64,000 bases of DNA from Halobacteriales archaeon SW_8_68_21 (GTDB taxonomy: Archaea > Halobacteriota > Halobacteria > Halobacteriales > Haloferacaceae): positions 1 to 64,000 of the forward strand of contig PXST01000024.1 in the NCBI GenBank assembly GCA_003023405.1, read 5' to 3'. A model generated the notes under the pieces. It was not told the DNA's origin and made no database searches. It saw only the letters and a list, made by a program, of their open reading frames with translations. Below, one piece after another: positions 45,548 to 55,123 of the stretch. The first letter of the stretch is position 1, and each line of letters starts with the position of its first letter. The translations under genes were made by a program, and so were the position numbers.

Positions 45548-47142
45548 GCCCGCTCACCGCCCGTGACATCGCTCGGCGTCGCCTCCGGGTCGGTCTCGTC
45601 CGTAGCTCCCGTCTCGTCGCCACCGCCGCCGGGGCGTTCCCCGGCCATCAGCAGTCCGAGCTCCTCTTCGGTCGTCTCCTCGGGGTCGACCACGTCGATG
45701 AACTCGCCCTCGTAGACGACCCCCATGCGGTCGGAGAGCCCCTGTACCTCCTCTAGCTTCGAGGAGACGAGGAGGACCGCCACGCCCTGCCGGCGGAGCT
45801 CGAGCAGTCGCTCGTGGATGAACTCGATCGAGCCCACGTCGACGCCGCGCGTCGGATGGGAGGCGACCACGAACTCGGGGTCGCGCTTGAACTCTCGGCC
45901 GACGATGAACTTCTGCTGGTTCCCGCCCGAGAGCGACTCCGCGTCGGCGTCGGCGTCCGCCGGGCGCACGTCGTACTCGTCGATGATCGCCTCGGCGTGG
46001 TCGCGCGTCGCCGGCCAGTCGATCCGGCCGTTCGGCCCCAGCTCGGGGCCATGCTGGCTGCCCAACAGTCCGTTCTCAACGAGTCCGAACTCCATCACGA
46101 GCCCGCGCTCCTGACGGTCCTCGGGGATGTACGCCATTCCGGCCTCGATCCGCTCCCGGCGCGACGCCGTCGTGACGTCCTCGTCGCGGAAGCGGATCTC
46201 CCCCTCGTCGGGCACCCCGAGGCCGGTCAGCGCCTCGACGAGCTCCGTCTGGCCGTTGCCGTCCACGCCGGCGATCCCGAACACCTCACCGGCCCGGACC
46301 TCGAAGGAGATGCCGTCGACCGCGCGGACCCCGCGGTCGTCCTCAACGACGACGTCCGACGCCGCGGCGACCACCTCGCCCGTCTGTGCGGGCTCGCGCT
46401 CGACATCCAACAGGACCTCGCGGCCGACCATCAGCTCCGCGAGCTCCTCGCGGGTGGTCCCGTCGGCGTCGACGGTCCCGACCTTCTTCCCGTCGCGGAG
46501 GACGCTGACCTCGTCGGCCGCGCGCATCGCCTCGCCGAGCTTGTGGGTGATGAAGATGATCGTCTTCCCCTGCGCGGTGAGCTCTGCTAACACGGCGAAC
46601 AGCTCCTCGACCTCCTGGGGCGTCAACACCGCCGTCGGCTCGTCGAGAATGAGCGTGTCGGCGCCGCGGTACAGCGCCTTCAGGATCTCGACGCGCTGCT
46701 GTTCCCCGACCGACACGTCCTCGATGCGCGCGTCCGGGTCGACGTCGAACCCGTAGCGGTCGGCGAGCTCGACGACGGCCTCGCGCGCCGCCGCCCGGTC
46801 GACCGCGAGCCCGCCCCACTTCCGGGGCTCGCTGCCGAGCGTGACGTTCTCGGTGACGGTCATCGGGTCGACCAACATGAAGTGCTGGTGGATCATCCCG
46901 ACCCCGGCGTCGATCGCGTCGCGCGGCGAGTCGAACGTTCGCGGCTCCCCGTCGAGCCGCACCGTCCCCGACGTGGGTTCGTAGAGCCCGTAGAGCACGT
47001 TCATCAGCGTCGTCTTGCCGGCCCCGTTCTCGCCGAGGAGGGCGTGGACGGTGCCGTGCTCGACCTCGAGGTCGACGTCGTCGTTCGCGACGACCCCGGG
47101 GAACCGCTTCGTGATCCCGTCGAGGTGGACGGCGGTGGCCAT
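45544..47142 (-). CDS. ABC transporter ATP-binding protein, BMP/nucleoside type
   Basis: A 532-residue protein with two fused ATPase domains. The first has an intact Walker A (GENGAGKTTLMN), signature VSVGEQQRVEILKAL and Walker B LILDEPTAVL. The second has a degenerate P-loop (GVDGNGQTELVEAL) and LSGGNQQKFIVGREF, typical for YufO/RbsA-type proteins. It powers the two downstream permeases. Its binding protein, normally next to it, lies at 56480-57658. Confidence 0.93.
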   Translation of the reverse strand: MATAVHLDGITKRFPGVVANDDVDLEVEHGTVHALLGENGAGKTTLMNVLYGLYEPTSGTVRLDGEPRTFDSPRDAIDAGVGMIHQHFMLVDPMTVTENVTLGSEPRKWGGLAVDRAAAREAVVELADRYGFDVDPDARIEDVSVGEQQRVEILKALYRGADTLILDEPTAVLTPQEVEELFAVLAELTAQGKTIIFITHKLGEAMRAADEVSVLRDGKKVGTVDADGTTREELAELMVGREVLLDVEREPAQTGEVVAAASDVVVEDDRGVRAVDGISFEVRAGEVFGIAGVDGNGQTELVEALTGLGVPDEGEIRFRDEDVTTASRRERIEAGMAYIPEDRQERGLVMEFGLVENGLLGSQHGPELGPNGRIDWPATRDHAEAIIDEYDVRPADADADAESLSGGNQQKFIVGREFKRDPEFVVASHPTRGVDVGSIEFIHERLLELRRQGVAVLLVSSKLEEVQGLSDRMGVVYEGEFIDVVDPEETTEEELGLLMAGERPGGGGDETGATDETDPEATPSDVTGGERA

Positions 47143-47325
47143 TGTCTGATCACCTCTGGTTCGAGCGCGACTGAATATGTTTGGATACGAATCGGGCGGT
47201 TCGCGGCGCGACGACGGTCGGTTCCCTCGGTGGCGGACAGGCTTTATTTTCGTCCGCGTCACAGTTGTTCGTCGTGATGTCACGAACGAACCGACAACCG
47301 TCGCGACGCGTCGGAGAGGTCGCCC

Positions 47326-47562
47326 GTGGTTGATGTCGAACGGAGCAAGGGTCGGGCGAGGGTGACCCTCGGCGTGTCGGTGCTGTTTTCGGCGGGCGCA
47401 CTCGCCTGGTTCTGGTACCAGGGGGACTCGCTCACCGGGTTCGGGTTGGCCGCTCTCCTGACGGCCGCCGGTTACTGGGAGTACAGGCGGCGGATCGCCG
47501 ACGTGCGTCGGGCAGCGCGAGCGGAGGCGGATGCGGAACGTCGCCGACGGGACCGCGAGTGA
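47326..47562 (+). CDS. Small membrane protein, unknown
   Basis: A 78-residue protein starting at GTG 47326 with two hydrophobic segments (VTLGVSVLFSAGALAWFWY and LTGFGLAALLTAAGYWEY) and a charged Arg-rich C-terminal helix. No family was recognised. It is divergent from the BMP-type transporter and precedes the dipeptide cassette; it may be unrelated to either. Confidence 0.6.
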   Translation: MVDVERSKGRARVTLGVSVLFSAGALAWFWYQGDSLTGFGLAALLTAAGYWEYRRRIADVRRAARAEADAERRRRDRE

Positions 47563-47681
47563 ATTCCTCCGACAGGTGTGTGTTTCGGCGTCGAATCAGC
47601 ACAAGACGAAACGAACCGTTATTTCATTTCTGATACTTCTACTCCCACACATTTATGACTCTGGTTTCGCAACGGTGTTCT

Positions 47682-49367
47682 ATGTCAGCAGATGACACGG
47701 CTGGGCGGAGAGAGTTCCTGAACAAAGCCGGTGCGACGGCCGGCGTCGTGGGACTCACGAGCCTCGCCGGGTGCAGCGGTGACGACTCGGAAGGCGACGG
47801 TTCGGGCGGTTCGGACGGTTCGGACGGCTCGGAGAACCTCGGTGACCCGCTCCCGACGTACACGTACCTGAACAACGCACAGAGCTACAACCCGCCCCGT
47901 CACGACGCGATCAACCTCATCGCGAACCAGTTCGGCGAGCTGGGGTTCGACATGGAGATCGAGGTGTTGGAGTGGGGGACCCTCTTCAACCGCGTGGACG
48001 TCGAGTACGACTACGACTTCTCGACGTGGCACACGTTCTTCACCATCGACCCGGTCTTAGAGCTGGGCACGACGATGTACTCGGAGAACACGAGCGAGGG
48101 CGACGGGAACTTCGCCGGCTACGAGAACCCGGACGCCGACGAGCTGATGGACCAGTACCTCGTCGAGCCGGACTCGGACGCCCGGGTCGACCTCGTCCAC
48201 GAGCTCCAGCAGACGCTGATGGAGGACATGCCGCAGATGCCGGTCATTGACATGCCCGACATCGCGGCGTTCAACAACAACCAAGTCGACAACTGGGAGC
48301 AGGAGCTCGAACTGGGATACAACTCCTACTGGACGATGATCAACCTGGAGATGCAGGGCGACGAGACCACCCTGAAGGGGTACTGGCCCGAGACGCTCTC
48401 CACGATGAACGTCCTCGGCCACAACGACGAGAACAAACACACCTACCAGTTCGCGGTGATGTACGACACCCTCCTCCGTCTCAACGGCGACGGCGAGTTC
48501 GACACGGAGGTGAGCCTGGCCACGGACTACGAGCGGGTCGACGAGACCACCTTCGAGTACACGATCCGAACGGACCACTCGTTCCACGACGGCGAGGATC
48601 TCACGGCCGAGGACGTGGCGTTCACCTACAATTACATCACGGACAACGAGGTGCCGCTGTTCTCGGTCCAGGCCGGCTTCCTCGAGAGCGCCGAGGTCGT
48701 CGACGACAGCACGGTCCGGGTCAACCTCTCCGAACCGCTCGGACCGTTCAACCGACTGGTGGCGACGCAGCTCCCGATCCTCCCCGAACACCGATGGGCG
48801 GACCGCGACGAGCCGAGCCAGGTGAACGTCCAGGAGCCGGTCGGCTCCGGTCCGCTCCAGTTCGACTACTGGGAGAAGGGCAGCGAGTTCGGCCTCACGA
48901 GCTTCGACGAGCACTTCGCACCGGCCGACTTCGAGGACCGTTACTGGCGGGTCATCCCGGAGGCGTCGACGGTCTGGTCGAACCTGCTCGACGGGACGCT
49001 CAACTACGAGCCGTTCGGGCGGATCGACCGCCAGCTCGACGAGAACCGCGAAGAAGACAACATCTCCGTCGAGACGCAGCCCGCGACCTCGTTCTGGCAC
49101 TGTACGCCCAACGAGCGGTCGGGGGGGCTCGACGACCCGGCGGTCCGGAAGGCCGCGTACAACGCGATCCCGCGCACGTCCATCGTCGACCAGGTCCTGT
49201 TCGGCGTGCCCGAACCCGGGTTCAACGTCGTCTCGCCGGCGTTCGGCCCCCTCCACACCGAGGACGTCACGACGTACGAGGAGAGCGTCGAGACTGGTCG
49301 TCAGCGGCTCCAGGACGCCGGGTACGTGTACGACGACGAGGGGCTGGTCCACTTCCCGGCAGAGTGA
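47682..49367 (+). CDS. SBP_bac_5 substrate-binding lipoprotein, apparently circularly permuted
   Basis: A 561-residue twin-arginine lipoprotein (GRREFLNKAG, lipobox LAGC at Cys31). The body belongs to the dipeptide-type family, but the parts are in an unusual order. Residues 75-225 carry the normal C-terminal lobe end (LIANQFGELGFDMEIEV, GNFAGYENPDADELMDQ, HELQQTLMEDMPQMPVI). The normal N-terminal part (VMYDTLLRLNGDGEFDTE, FHDGEDLTAEDVAFTYNYI) begins only at about 255. The protein ends at VRKAAYNAIPR and LQDAGYVYDDEGL, normally mid-protein. It is the binding protein for the downstream permeases and ATPases; the ligand is unknown. Confidence 0.85.
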   Translation: MSADDTAGRREFLNKAGATAGVVGLTSLAGCSGDDSEGDGSGGSDGSDGSENLGDPLPTYTYLNNAQSYNPPRHDAINLIANQFGELGFDMEIEVLEWGTLFNRVDVEYDYDFSTWHTFFTIDPVLELGTTMYSENTSEGDGNFAGYENPDADELMDQYLVEPDSDARVDLVHELQQTLMEDMPQMPVIDMPDIAAFNNNQVDNWEQELELGYNSYWTMINLEMQGDETTLKGYWPETLSTMNVLGHNDENKHTYQFAVMYDTLLRLNGDGEFDTEVSLATDYERVDETTFEYTIRTDHSFHDGEDLTAEDVAFTYNYITDNEVPLFSVQAGFLESAEVVDDSTVRVNLSEPLGPFNRLVATQLPILPEHRWADRDEPSQVNVQEPVGSGPLQFDYWEKGSEFGLTSFDEHFAPADFEDRYWRVIPEASTVWSNLLDGTLNYEPFGRIDRQLDENREEDNISVETQPATSFWHCTPNERSGGLDDPAVRKAAYNAIPRTSIVDQVLFGVPEPGFNVVSPAFGPLHTEDVTTYEESVETGRQRLQDAGYVYDDEGLVHFPAE

Positions 49368-49429
49368 CCGCAGACGCAGACCCACACCAAGCATGAACCA
49401 CGTTCAAGCGAGCTTCCACGTGACTGCCC

Positions 49430-50407
49430 ATGAGTAAGGCGAGCTTCGTCGTCCGACGGCTCCTCCAGCTCGGGGTGACCATCTGGGCGGTCGGAACGGC
49501 GCTGTTCTTCCTGTTCCGTCTGATGCCCGGCGACCCGACCTCGTTCGTGGTCTCCTCGCAGATGACGCCGGAAGCCAGGGACCGCATCATCGCGAGCTAC
49601 GGCCTCGACCAGCCGATGCACGTCCAGTACGTGCGATACATCCAGAACGCGCTCACGCTGGACTTCGGGCAGTCGTTCCACTCGAACGAGCCGGTCCAAG
49701 ACGTGATCTGGACGTACCTCCCGAACACCCTAGTGCTCATGTTGACCGCGTTCGTCATCGCGTACATCCTGGGTATCTCTCTCGGGGTCCTGACCGGCTG
49801 GTACCGGGGGTCCCGGTTCGAGAAGTCGACCGTCGTCACCGCGCTGACGGCCCGCAGCGTCCCGACGTTCTACGTCGGACTGATCGTGTTGTGGGTCTTC
49901 GGCGCGACGTTCGATGTCATCCCGATGAGCGGGATGACGACTGCGGGCCAGGACACCGGTTCCTTCCTGAGCATGGTCACGTCGGTCGACTTCGTCCAGC
50001 ACCTCGTCGCGCCGGCCGCCGTGCTGGCGTTCTACTTCATGGGCTACCCCCTGCTTATCATGCGGTCGAGCATGATGGAGGTGCTCTCGGAGGACTTCAT
50101 CGACGTCTGCCGCGCGAAGGGACTCTCCGAGCGAGCGATCATGTTCAAACACGCCGCGCGCAACGCGATGTTGCCGATCCTCACCGCGGCGGCGATCGCG
50201 CTCGGCTACGCGGTCGGCGGGAGCGTACTCATTGAGACGGTGTTCGCCTGGCCGGGCATCGGACGGGAGATGGTCCGGGCGGTGCTGCGGCGTGACTTCC
50301 CGGTCGCGCAGGGCACCTTCATGGTGCTCGCCGGCACGATCATCACCCTGAATTTCCTGGCCGACCTCCTGTACGGCTACCTCGACCCGCGGGTTACCTA
50401 CGACTGA
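49430..50407 (+). CDS. dppB: Dipeptide-type ABC transporter permease (DppB-like)
   Basis: A 325-residue permease with six membrane segments (VTIWAVGTALFFLFRLMPGD first, RYIQNALTLDFGQSF outside loop) and the EAA loop VCRAKGLSERAIMFKHAAR. It begins 62 bases after the binding-protein gene and is followed within three bases by the second permease. It imports peptides or related compounds with the ATPases at 51356 and 52412. Confidence 0.93.
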   Translation: MSKASFVVRRLLQLGVTIWAVGTALFFLFRLMPGDPTSFVVSSQMTPEARDRIIASYGLDQPMHVQYVRYIQNALTLDFGQSFHSNEPVQDVIWTYLPNTLVLMLTAFVIAYILGISLGVLTGWYRGSRFEKSTVVTALTARSVPTFYVGLIVLWVFGATFDVIPMSGMTTAGQDTGSFLSMVTSVDFVQHLVAPAAVLAFYFMGYPLLIMRSSMMEVLSEDFIDVCRAKGLSERAIMFKHAARNAMLPILTAAAIALGYAVGGSVLIETVFAWPGIGREMVRAVLRRDFPVAQGTFMVLAGTIITLNFLADLLYGYLDPRVTYD

Positions 50408-50409
50408 CA

Positions 50410-51355
50410 ATGGCAACACAAGACGAGTCCACGATATTCGGCGACATCGACGACGGAGAGTCCGAGACCGACGAGAGCGTCGACCGCTGGCGGCGGACCG
50501 CCCGGCTGTGGCGCGGGACGCTCGCGGAGCAGTGGCGGATGCTCACCAGCGACCTCATGGTCCGGCTCGCGATGTTGACGATCGGCTTCTTTGGGGTCGT
50601 GGCCGTGACGGCTCTACGATGGAGATGCCGGCGTCATCATCGCCAAGTGGATCGAACCGTCGTTCCTGTCCGCCGAGTCGGAGTACCTGCTCGGGACGAC
50701 CGCTACGGGGTTCGACATCTTCAGCCAGCTCGTGTACGGTTCGCGAGCGGCGCTTCTGGTCGGTCTCCTCGCCGCGGTGTTCACCGCGGGCATCGGCACG
50801 TTCGTCGGTCTCACCGCCGGCTACTACGGCGGACGGGTCGACGACTTCCTGATGCGGATCGTCGACTTCCTGTACGGAATGCCACTGCTCCCCACGGTGA
50901 TCGTGCTGGTCGCGCTGCTCGGGCCGAGCCTCTGGAACATCATCCTGGCGATCATCGTCCTCCAGTGGCGGGCGACGGCCCGCGTGATCCGGTCGCAGGC
51001 GCTCTCCCTGCGGGAGCGACCGTTCGTGAAGGCCGCGCAAGTTGCGGGCGCGAGTGACTGGCACATCATTTCGAGGCACCTCGCCCCCAACGTGTTGCCG
51101 ATGTCGTTCCTCTACGGCGCGTTCGCCATCGCGTGGGCGATCCTCGCGGAGGCGGGCGTCTCGTTCATCGGGCTCGGCGACCCGGACACGGTCTCGTGGG
51201 GAACGATGCTCCAGTCGTCGCGCGCCTACGCCGCGCTCGACTTCGGCGCGTGGTGGTGGTTCGTGCCGCCGGGCATCTGTATCGGCCTCGTGGTCATCAG
51301 CGGGTTCCTGATCGGCCGCGGATACGAGGAAATCACGAACCCGGAGCTGAGATAG
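50410..51355 (+). pseudogene. dppC: Dipeptide-type ABC transporter permease (DppC-like), frameshifted
   Basis: The first frame (from ATG 50410) gives the N-terminal tail and first helix (LAMLTIGFFGVVAVTA). Near 50612-50618 the frame changes and the protein resumes as LYDGDAGVIIAKWIEPSFLS, GTTATGFDIFSQLVYGSRAA, the EAA-loop FVKAAQVAGASDWHIISRH and the final FLIGRGYEEITNPELR, to stop 51355. A single missing or extra base explains all of it. The other four cassette genes are intact, so a working transporter would need this gene; a sequencing error is a real possibility. Confidence 0.85.
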
Positions 51356-52411
51356 ATGACGGTACTCGACGTCAACGACTTGGAAGTGTACTACGAGACG
51401 GACGGTGCGCCGGCGCAGGCGGTCGACGGCGTTTCCTTTACCATCGAGGAGGGCGAAAACATCGGGATCGTCGGTGAGTCCGGTTGTGGGAAGACCACGC
51501 TGGCGAAGGCGATAATCGGTATCCTCCCCGACGAGGGGTACGTCAACGCCGGCTCGATCGAGTTCGACGGTACTGATCTCACCGAGGTGTCCGAAGCCGA
51601 GCGACGCCGGTACAAGTGGGACGAGATCTCGATGATCGCCCAGTCGGCGATGAACTCTCTCGACCCGGTGTACACGATCCGCGAACAGATCGTCGAGGCG
51701 ATCGAGACCCATCGGCCTGGCACCGGCCGCACCGAGTCGGAGGAGATCGTCTCGGAGATGTTCGATCTGGTGGGGCTCGACCCCAATCGCGCGGACGACT
51801 ACCCGCACCAGTTCTCCGGCGGGATGCGCCAGCGGGCGATGATCGCGATGGCACTCGCGCTCGAACCGTCGCTCGTGCTCGCCGACGAGCCGACGACGGC
51901 GCTCGACGTGATCATGCAAGACCAGATCCTGAAACGGATCGGCGAGATCCAGTCGGAGATCAACTCCTCGATGATGGTGATCACCCACGACGTGAGCGTG
52001 GTCGCCGAGACGTGCGACCGGGTGATCGTGATGTACGCGGGACAGATCGCCGAGGAGGGGCCCGTCGAGGAGATCTTCGGGCAGCCGTACCACCCGTACA
52101 CGATCGGCCTCAAGCGTGCCTTCCCGAACATCCGTCGGTCGGACCAGGACCTCCTTTCGATCGCCGGGTACCCGCCGGAGCTGGCCGACCCGCCGGACGG
52201 CTGCCGGTTCGCGGAGCGGTGTCCGATGGCGACGGACCGCTGTCGGAACGAGGTGCCGACCGCACACCACATGGGCGACGACCTCCGGACGTACTGCCAC
52301 TACGCGGACGAGGTCGACGCGGGGTTCCGCGGCCGGGCGGACGACCCGGAGACGTGGGCCGACACGGAGGCCGCGCGGGACGCCCGCTCCGTCGCGGAGG
52401 GTGATGACTGA
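51356..52411 (+). CDS. dppD: Dipeptide-type ABC transporter ATP-binding protein (DppD-like)
   Basis: A 351-residue ATPase with Walker A GESGCGKTTLAK, signature FSGGMRQRAMIAMAL and Walker B LVLADEPTTALDV, plus the oligopeptide C-terminal extension (PPDGCRFAERCPMA) with the Cys cluster that can bind an iron-sulfur centre. It starts right after the permease stop and its stop abuts the next ATG. Confidence 0.93.
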   Translation: MTVLDVNDLEVYYETDGAPAQAVDGVSFTIEEGENIGIVGESGCGKTTLAKAIIGILPDEGYVNAGSIEFDGTDLTEVSEAERRRYKWDEISMIAQSAMNSLDPVYTIREQIVEAIETHRPGTGRTESEEIVSEMFDLVGLDPNRADDYPHQFSGGMRQRAMIAMALALEPSLVLADEPTTALDVIMQDQILKRIGEIQSEINSSMMVITHDVSVVAETCDRVIVMYAGQIAEEGPVEEIFGQPYHPYTIGLKRAFPNIRRSDQDLLSIAGYPPELADPPDGCRFAERCPMATDRCRNEVPTAHHMGDDLRTYCHYADEVDAGFRGRADDPETWADTEAARDARSVAEGDD

Positions 52412-53497
52412 ATGAGCGGAACAGTCGGTGGTGACGAGCCGCTGTTGCGCGTCGACGAGCTGAGAAAGCATTTCAAAGTCGACGAGGGCCTCGTGTCCAG
52501 CCTGCTGCGGGCCGCGACGGGCGGGGAGGCCGACTACGTCCACGCGGTCGACGGCGTGACCCTCGAACTCGAACGCGGCGAGACGCTCGGGCTCGCCGGC
52601 GAGTCCGGCTGCGGGAAGACGACGACCGGCATGTCGCTCGTGCGGCTCCACGAACCGACCGACGGCTCCATCTCGTTCCGAGGAATGAACCTCTCCGAAG
52701 CGACCGACGAGGAGCTGCGGACGTTCAGACGGAATGCCCAGATGATCTTTCAGGACCCGTTCGAGTCGCTGAACCCGCGGATGACGGTGTACGACACGGT
52801 GGCGGAACCGCTCCGCATACACGACGTCCGGAACGAGACGGCTCGTGTCCGCCGAGCGCTCGAGTTCGCCGAACTTCTCCCGCCGGAGCAGTACTACGAC
52901 CAGTACCCTCACGAACTGTCCGGCGGACAGCGTCAGCGGGTCGCCATCGCCCGGGCGCTGGTGTTGGATCCCGACTTCATCGTCGCCGACGAGCCGGTCA
53001 GCATGCTCGACGTCTCGCTGCGTGCGGGCGTGCTGTCGCTGATGGAGCGGATGACCGAGGAGTTCGACCTCTCGGTCGTGTACATCAGCCACGACCTCTC
53101 GCTGCTCCGACACATGTGCGATCGACTCGCGATCATGTATATGGGTGAGATCGTCGAGAAGGGGAAGACGGACGACATCATCGAGAATCCACAACACCCG
53201 TACACGCAGTCGCTGATCAACGCGGTGCCGGTCCCTGACCCGAACGTCGGGCGCAATCGCGTCGAACTCCCCGGCGAGGTCGGCGACACGATTGACGTCC
53301 CCTCCGGCTGTCGGTTCCACGGTCGGTGTCCCGACTATATCGGCGAGGTCTGCGAGACGGAGGAGCCGACCCTCGAACGGAAGGCCAACGTCTCGGACGA
53401 CCGCGAAGTCGCCTGTCACCTCTACGAACCCGCCGACGGGAGCGCGGAGTCGACGTCGACGGACGACGGGTCCGGGGCCGCGGCGGCCGACGATTGA
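52412..53497 (+). CDS. dppF: Dipeptide-type ABC transporter ATP-binding protein (DppF-like)
   Basis: A 361-residue ATPase: Walker A GESGCGKTTTGM, signature LSGGQRQRVAIARAL, Walker B FIVADEPVSMLDV and the Cys-bearing C-terminal extension (PSGCRFHGRCPDYIGEVC). It forms the heterodimeric motor with DppD. It ends the cassette; an acidic, Ala-rich tail (GSAESTSTDDGSGAAAADD) follows the domain. Confidence 0.93.
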   Translation: MSGTVGGDEPLLRVDELRKHFKVDEGLVSSLLRAATGGEADYVHAVDGVTLELERGETLGLAGESGCGKTTTGMSLVRLHEPTDGSISFRGMNLSEATDEELRTFRRNAQMIFQDPFESLNPRMTVYDTVAEPLRIHDVRNETARVRRALEFAELLPPEQYYDQYPHELSGGQRQRVAIARALVLDPDFIVADEPVSMLDVSLRAGVLSLMERMTEEFDLSVVYISHDLSLLRHMCDRLAIMYMGEIVEKGKTDDIIENPQHPYTQSLINAVPVPDPNVGRNRVELPGEVGDTIDVPSGCRFHGRCPDYIGEVCETEEPTLERKANVSDDREVACHLYEPADGSAESTSTDDGSGAAAADD

Positions 53498-53530
53498 CCG
53501 GCGGCGTTCCGGCCCACTCTCCGTTCTTCC

Positions 53531-54985
53531 TCACTCTCGTCCTCGCAGCGGCGCCTCCAACCGCATCGCCGGCGCGGTGACGGCGTACGGGATCCGCGAC
53601 TTGTGTTTCGACGTGACGCCGGTGACTTCGCGAAGTGCCCGTCCGATCCCGTCGATCGTCGCCATCGTCCCCGGCGTCCACGAGAGGGTCGGCTCGACGG
53701 CGGCACCGAGCGTCCCGTCCTCGACGCGGAACCCCTCGGCGACGGGGAGCGCTACCCTGCCCGGCTCCGCCGAGTCGGGAATTCGATCCGCGACGTCGTG
53801 TGCGTACGGAGTGCTCGGAGGCATCGCTCCGTCGCGTTGGGTCCGCTCGAACCGGTCGCGGTAGTACGCCGGCCCGAAGCGTCGGACGTACAGGTCCGCG
53901 TCGGCCAGCAGTTCGTCCACGGTCGCCTCGCCCGGCCGAACCCGCAGGTGCCGGTGGTGGATCCGCGGCGCCTGTTCGAACCCGATCGCCGGGACGACGT
54001 GTCCCGCTGGAGACTGTCCCGCCTCGGCGGCCATCGCGGTGTCGTACAGGAACGACTCGACGCGACCCCGGTCGACGAGTCGGACCGGCGTCGTCGGTCG
54101 TCCCTCCGCGTCGTAGGGAAGCGATCCCCACGATCCCGGTTCGACGACATCGTCGACCGTCAGTGGGGCGTCGGTCAGCCGGTCTCCGGGTTCCAACGGC
54201 GAGAACCCGAACGCCGCGATGTCGGCCGCGAGGTACCCAGCGAGTTCGTGGACCAGCTGTCCGGCCGCCTCGGGGCCGAGCACCACGACGGCGTCTCCGG
54301 TCGGGGGGTCCCCGTCGGGTGCCTTCGCCAGTTCGAGCGCGTCCCGGTCCAGTGCGTCGACGGCCTCGGGGAGCTCGTCGAGGAGCCGAGCCCCGCGGGC
54401 CGTCCCGACGTGTCGTCGCACCTTCGACTCGTCCGGCGGAACGAGCGTCACGTCCGCGTCGGCCCGGTTGACCACCGACCGGACAACGCTCCCGGCAGTC
54501 GTCGCCAGCGACACCTCGGACCGCTCGTCGGAGTAGTAGAGGCGGAGGCGTTCGGGCGTCGTCTCGGTGTCCGCCGCGGCGGCACGGACGATCGCTCGTT
54601 TCTCGTCGAGGTCCCGTTCGGTGACGGACTCCGCGGCCCACCCCTCGTGGACGGCTCGGTGCGTCGACTCGGCGTCGACGCGGGCCGGAGTCGACTGTGC
54701 GAGCCCCTCGCTCCCGGCCACCACCCGGTCGGCGACATCCGCCAGCGCCTCCTCGGAGAGGTCGGTCGTGAACCGATACGCGGCCGCGCCGTCGGCGAAC
54801 GCCCGACACCAGACGCCGGTCGTCGTGAACTCCGAAGCGCTCCGGACGCCCTCCTCGGTGACGACGACCTCGCTCGCGTCCCGATACACCCCTCCGACCT
54901 CGCCGAACGCGACCCGGTCGTCGCCGTCGAGGAGCGAGACGAATTCGTCCACCGCGTCGGCCACCGCCTCCCTGTCGGTCATCAC
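53531..54985 (-). CDS. TldD/PmbA-family protein with altered metal motif
   Basis: A 484-residue TldD/PmbA-like protein (domain I with strands such as VVVTEEGVRSASEF; domain II with the GPEAAGQLVHELAGYLAAD region; C-terminal RIPYAVTAPAMRLEAPLRG). In active TldD the metal site is HExxGH followed by a Glu; here H246-E247-L-A-G-Y251 has Tyr instead of the second His. PmbA/TldE partners also lack the metal site. The gene may therefore be a non-catalytic partner, or bind metal differently. It lies tail-to-tail with the dipeptide cassette, suggesting a role in peptide processing (inference). Confidence 0.78.
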   Translation of the reverse strand: MMTDREAVADAVDEFVSLLDGDDRVAFGEVGGVYRDASEVVVTEEGVRSASEFTTTGVWCRAFADGAAAYRFTTDLSEEALADVADRVVAGSEGLAQSTPARVDAESTHRAVHEGWAAESVTERDLDEKRAIVRAAAADTETTPERLRLYYSDERSEVSLATTAGSVVRSVVNRADADVTLVPPDESKVRRHVGTARGARLLDELPEAVDALDRDALELAKAPDGDPPTGDAVVVLGPEAAGQLVHELAGYLAADIAAFGFSPLEPGDRLTDAPLTVDDVVEPGSWGSLPYDAEGRPTTPVRLVDRGRVESFLYDTAMAAEAGQSPAGHVVPAIGFEQAPRIHHRHLRVRPGEATVDELLADADLYVRRFGPAYYRDRFERTQRDGAMPPSTPYAHDVADRIPDSAEPGRVALPVAEGFRVEDGTLGAAVEPTLSWTPGTMATIDGIGRALREVTGVTSKHKSRIPYAVTAPAMRLEAPLRGRE

Positions 54986-55123
54986 CGTCCCTGAATTCCT
55001 CCCGTGACTTGAATCCCGATGGCGACGCGGGCCGCGACGCGCCCGGCTCGTGCGGTCGAACGTCGTCGAGCGTCCTCCGGTGGGGAGGTATCCTTTTTAT
55101 TTCGGACCTCGTGACAACTTCGC

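Noticed and set aside
50555-53419. A 954-residue open frame on the minus strand across the dpp genes
   Set aside because: Antisense of three clear transporter genes; no recognisable motif, Arg/Val/Asp-rich composition.
53217-54809. A 530-residue minus-strand frame next to TldD
   Set aside because: Extremely Arg-rich shadow of the TldD-like gene and DppF end.
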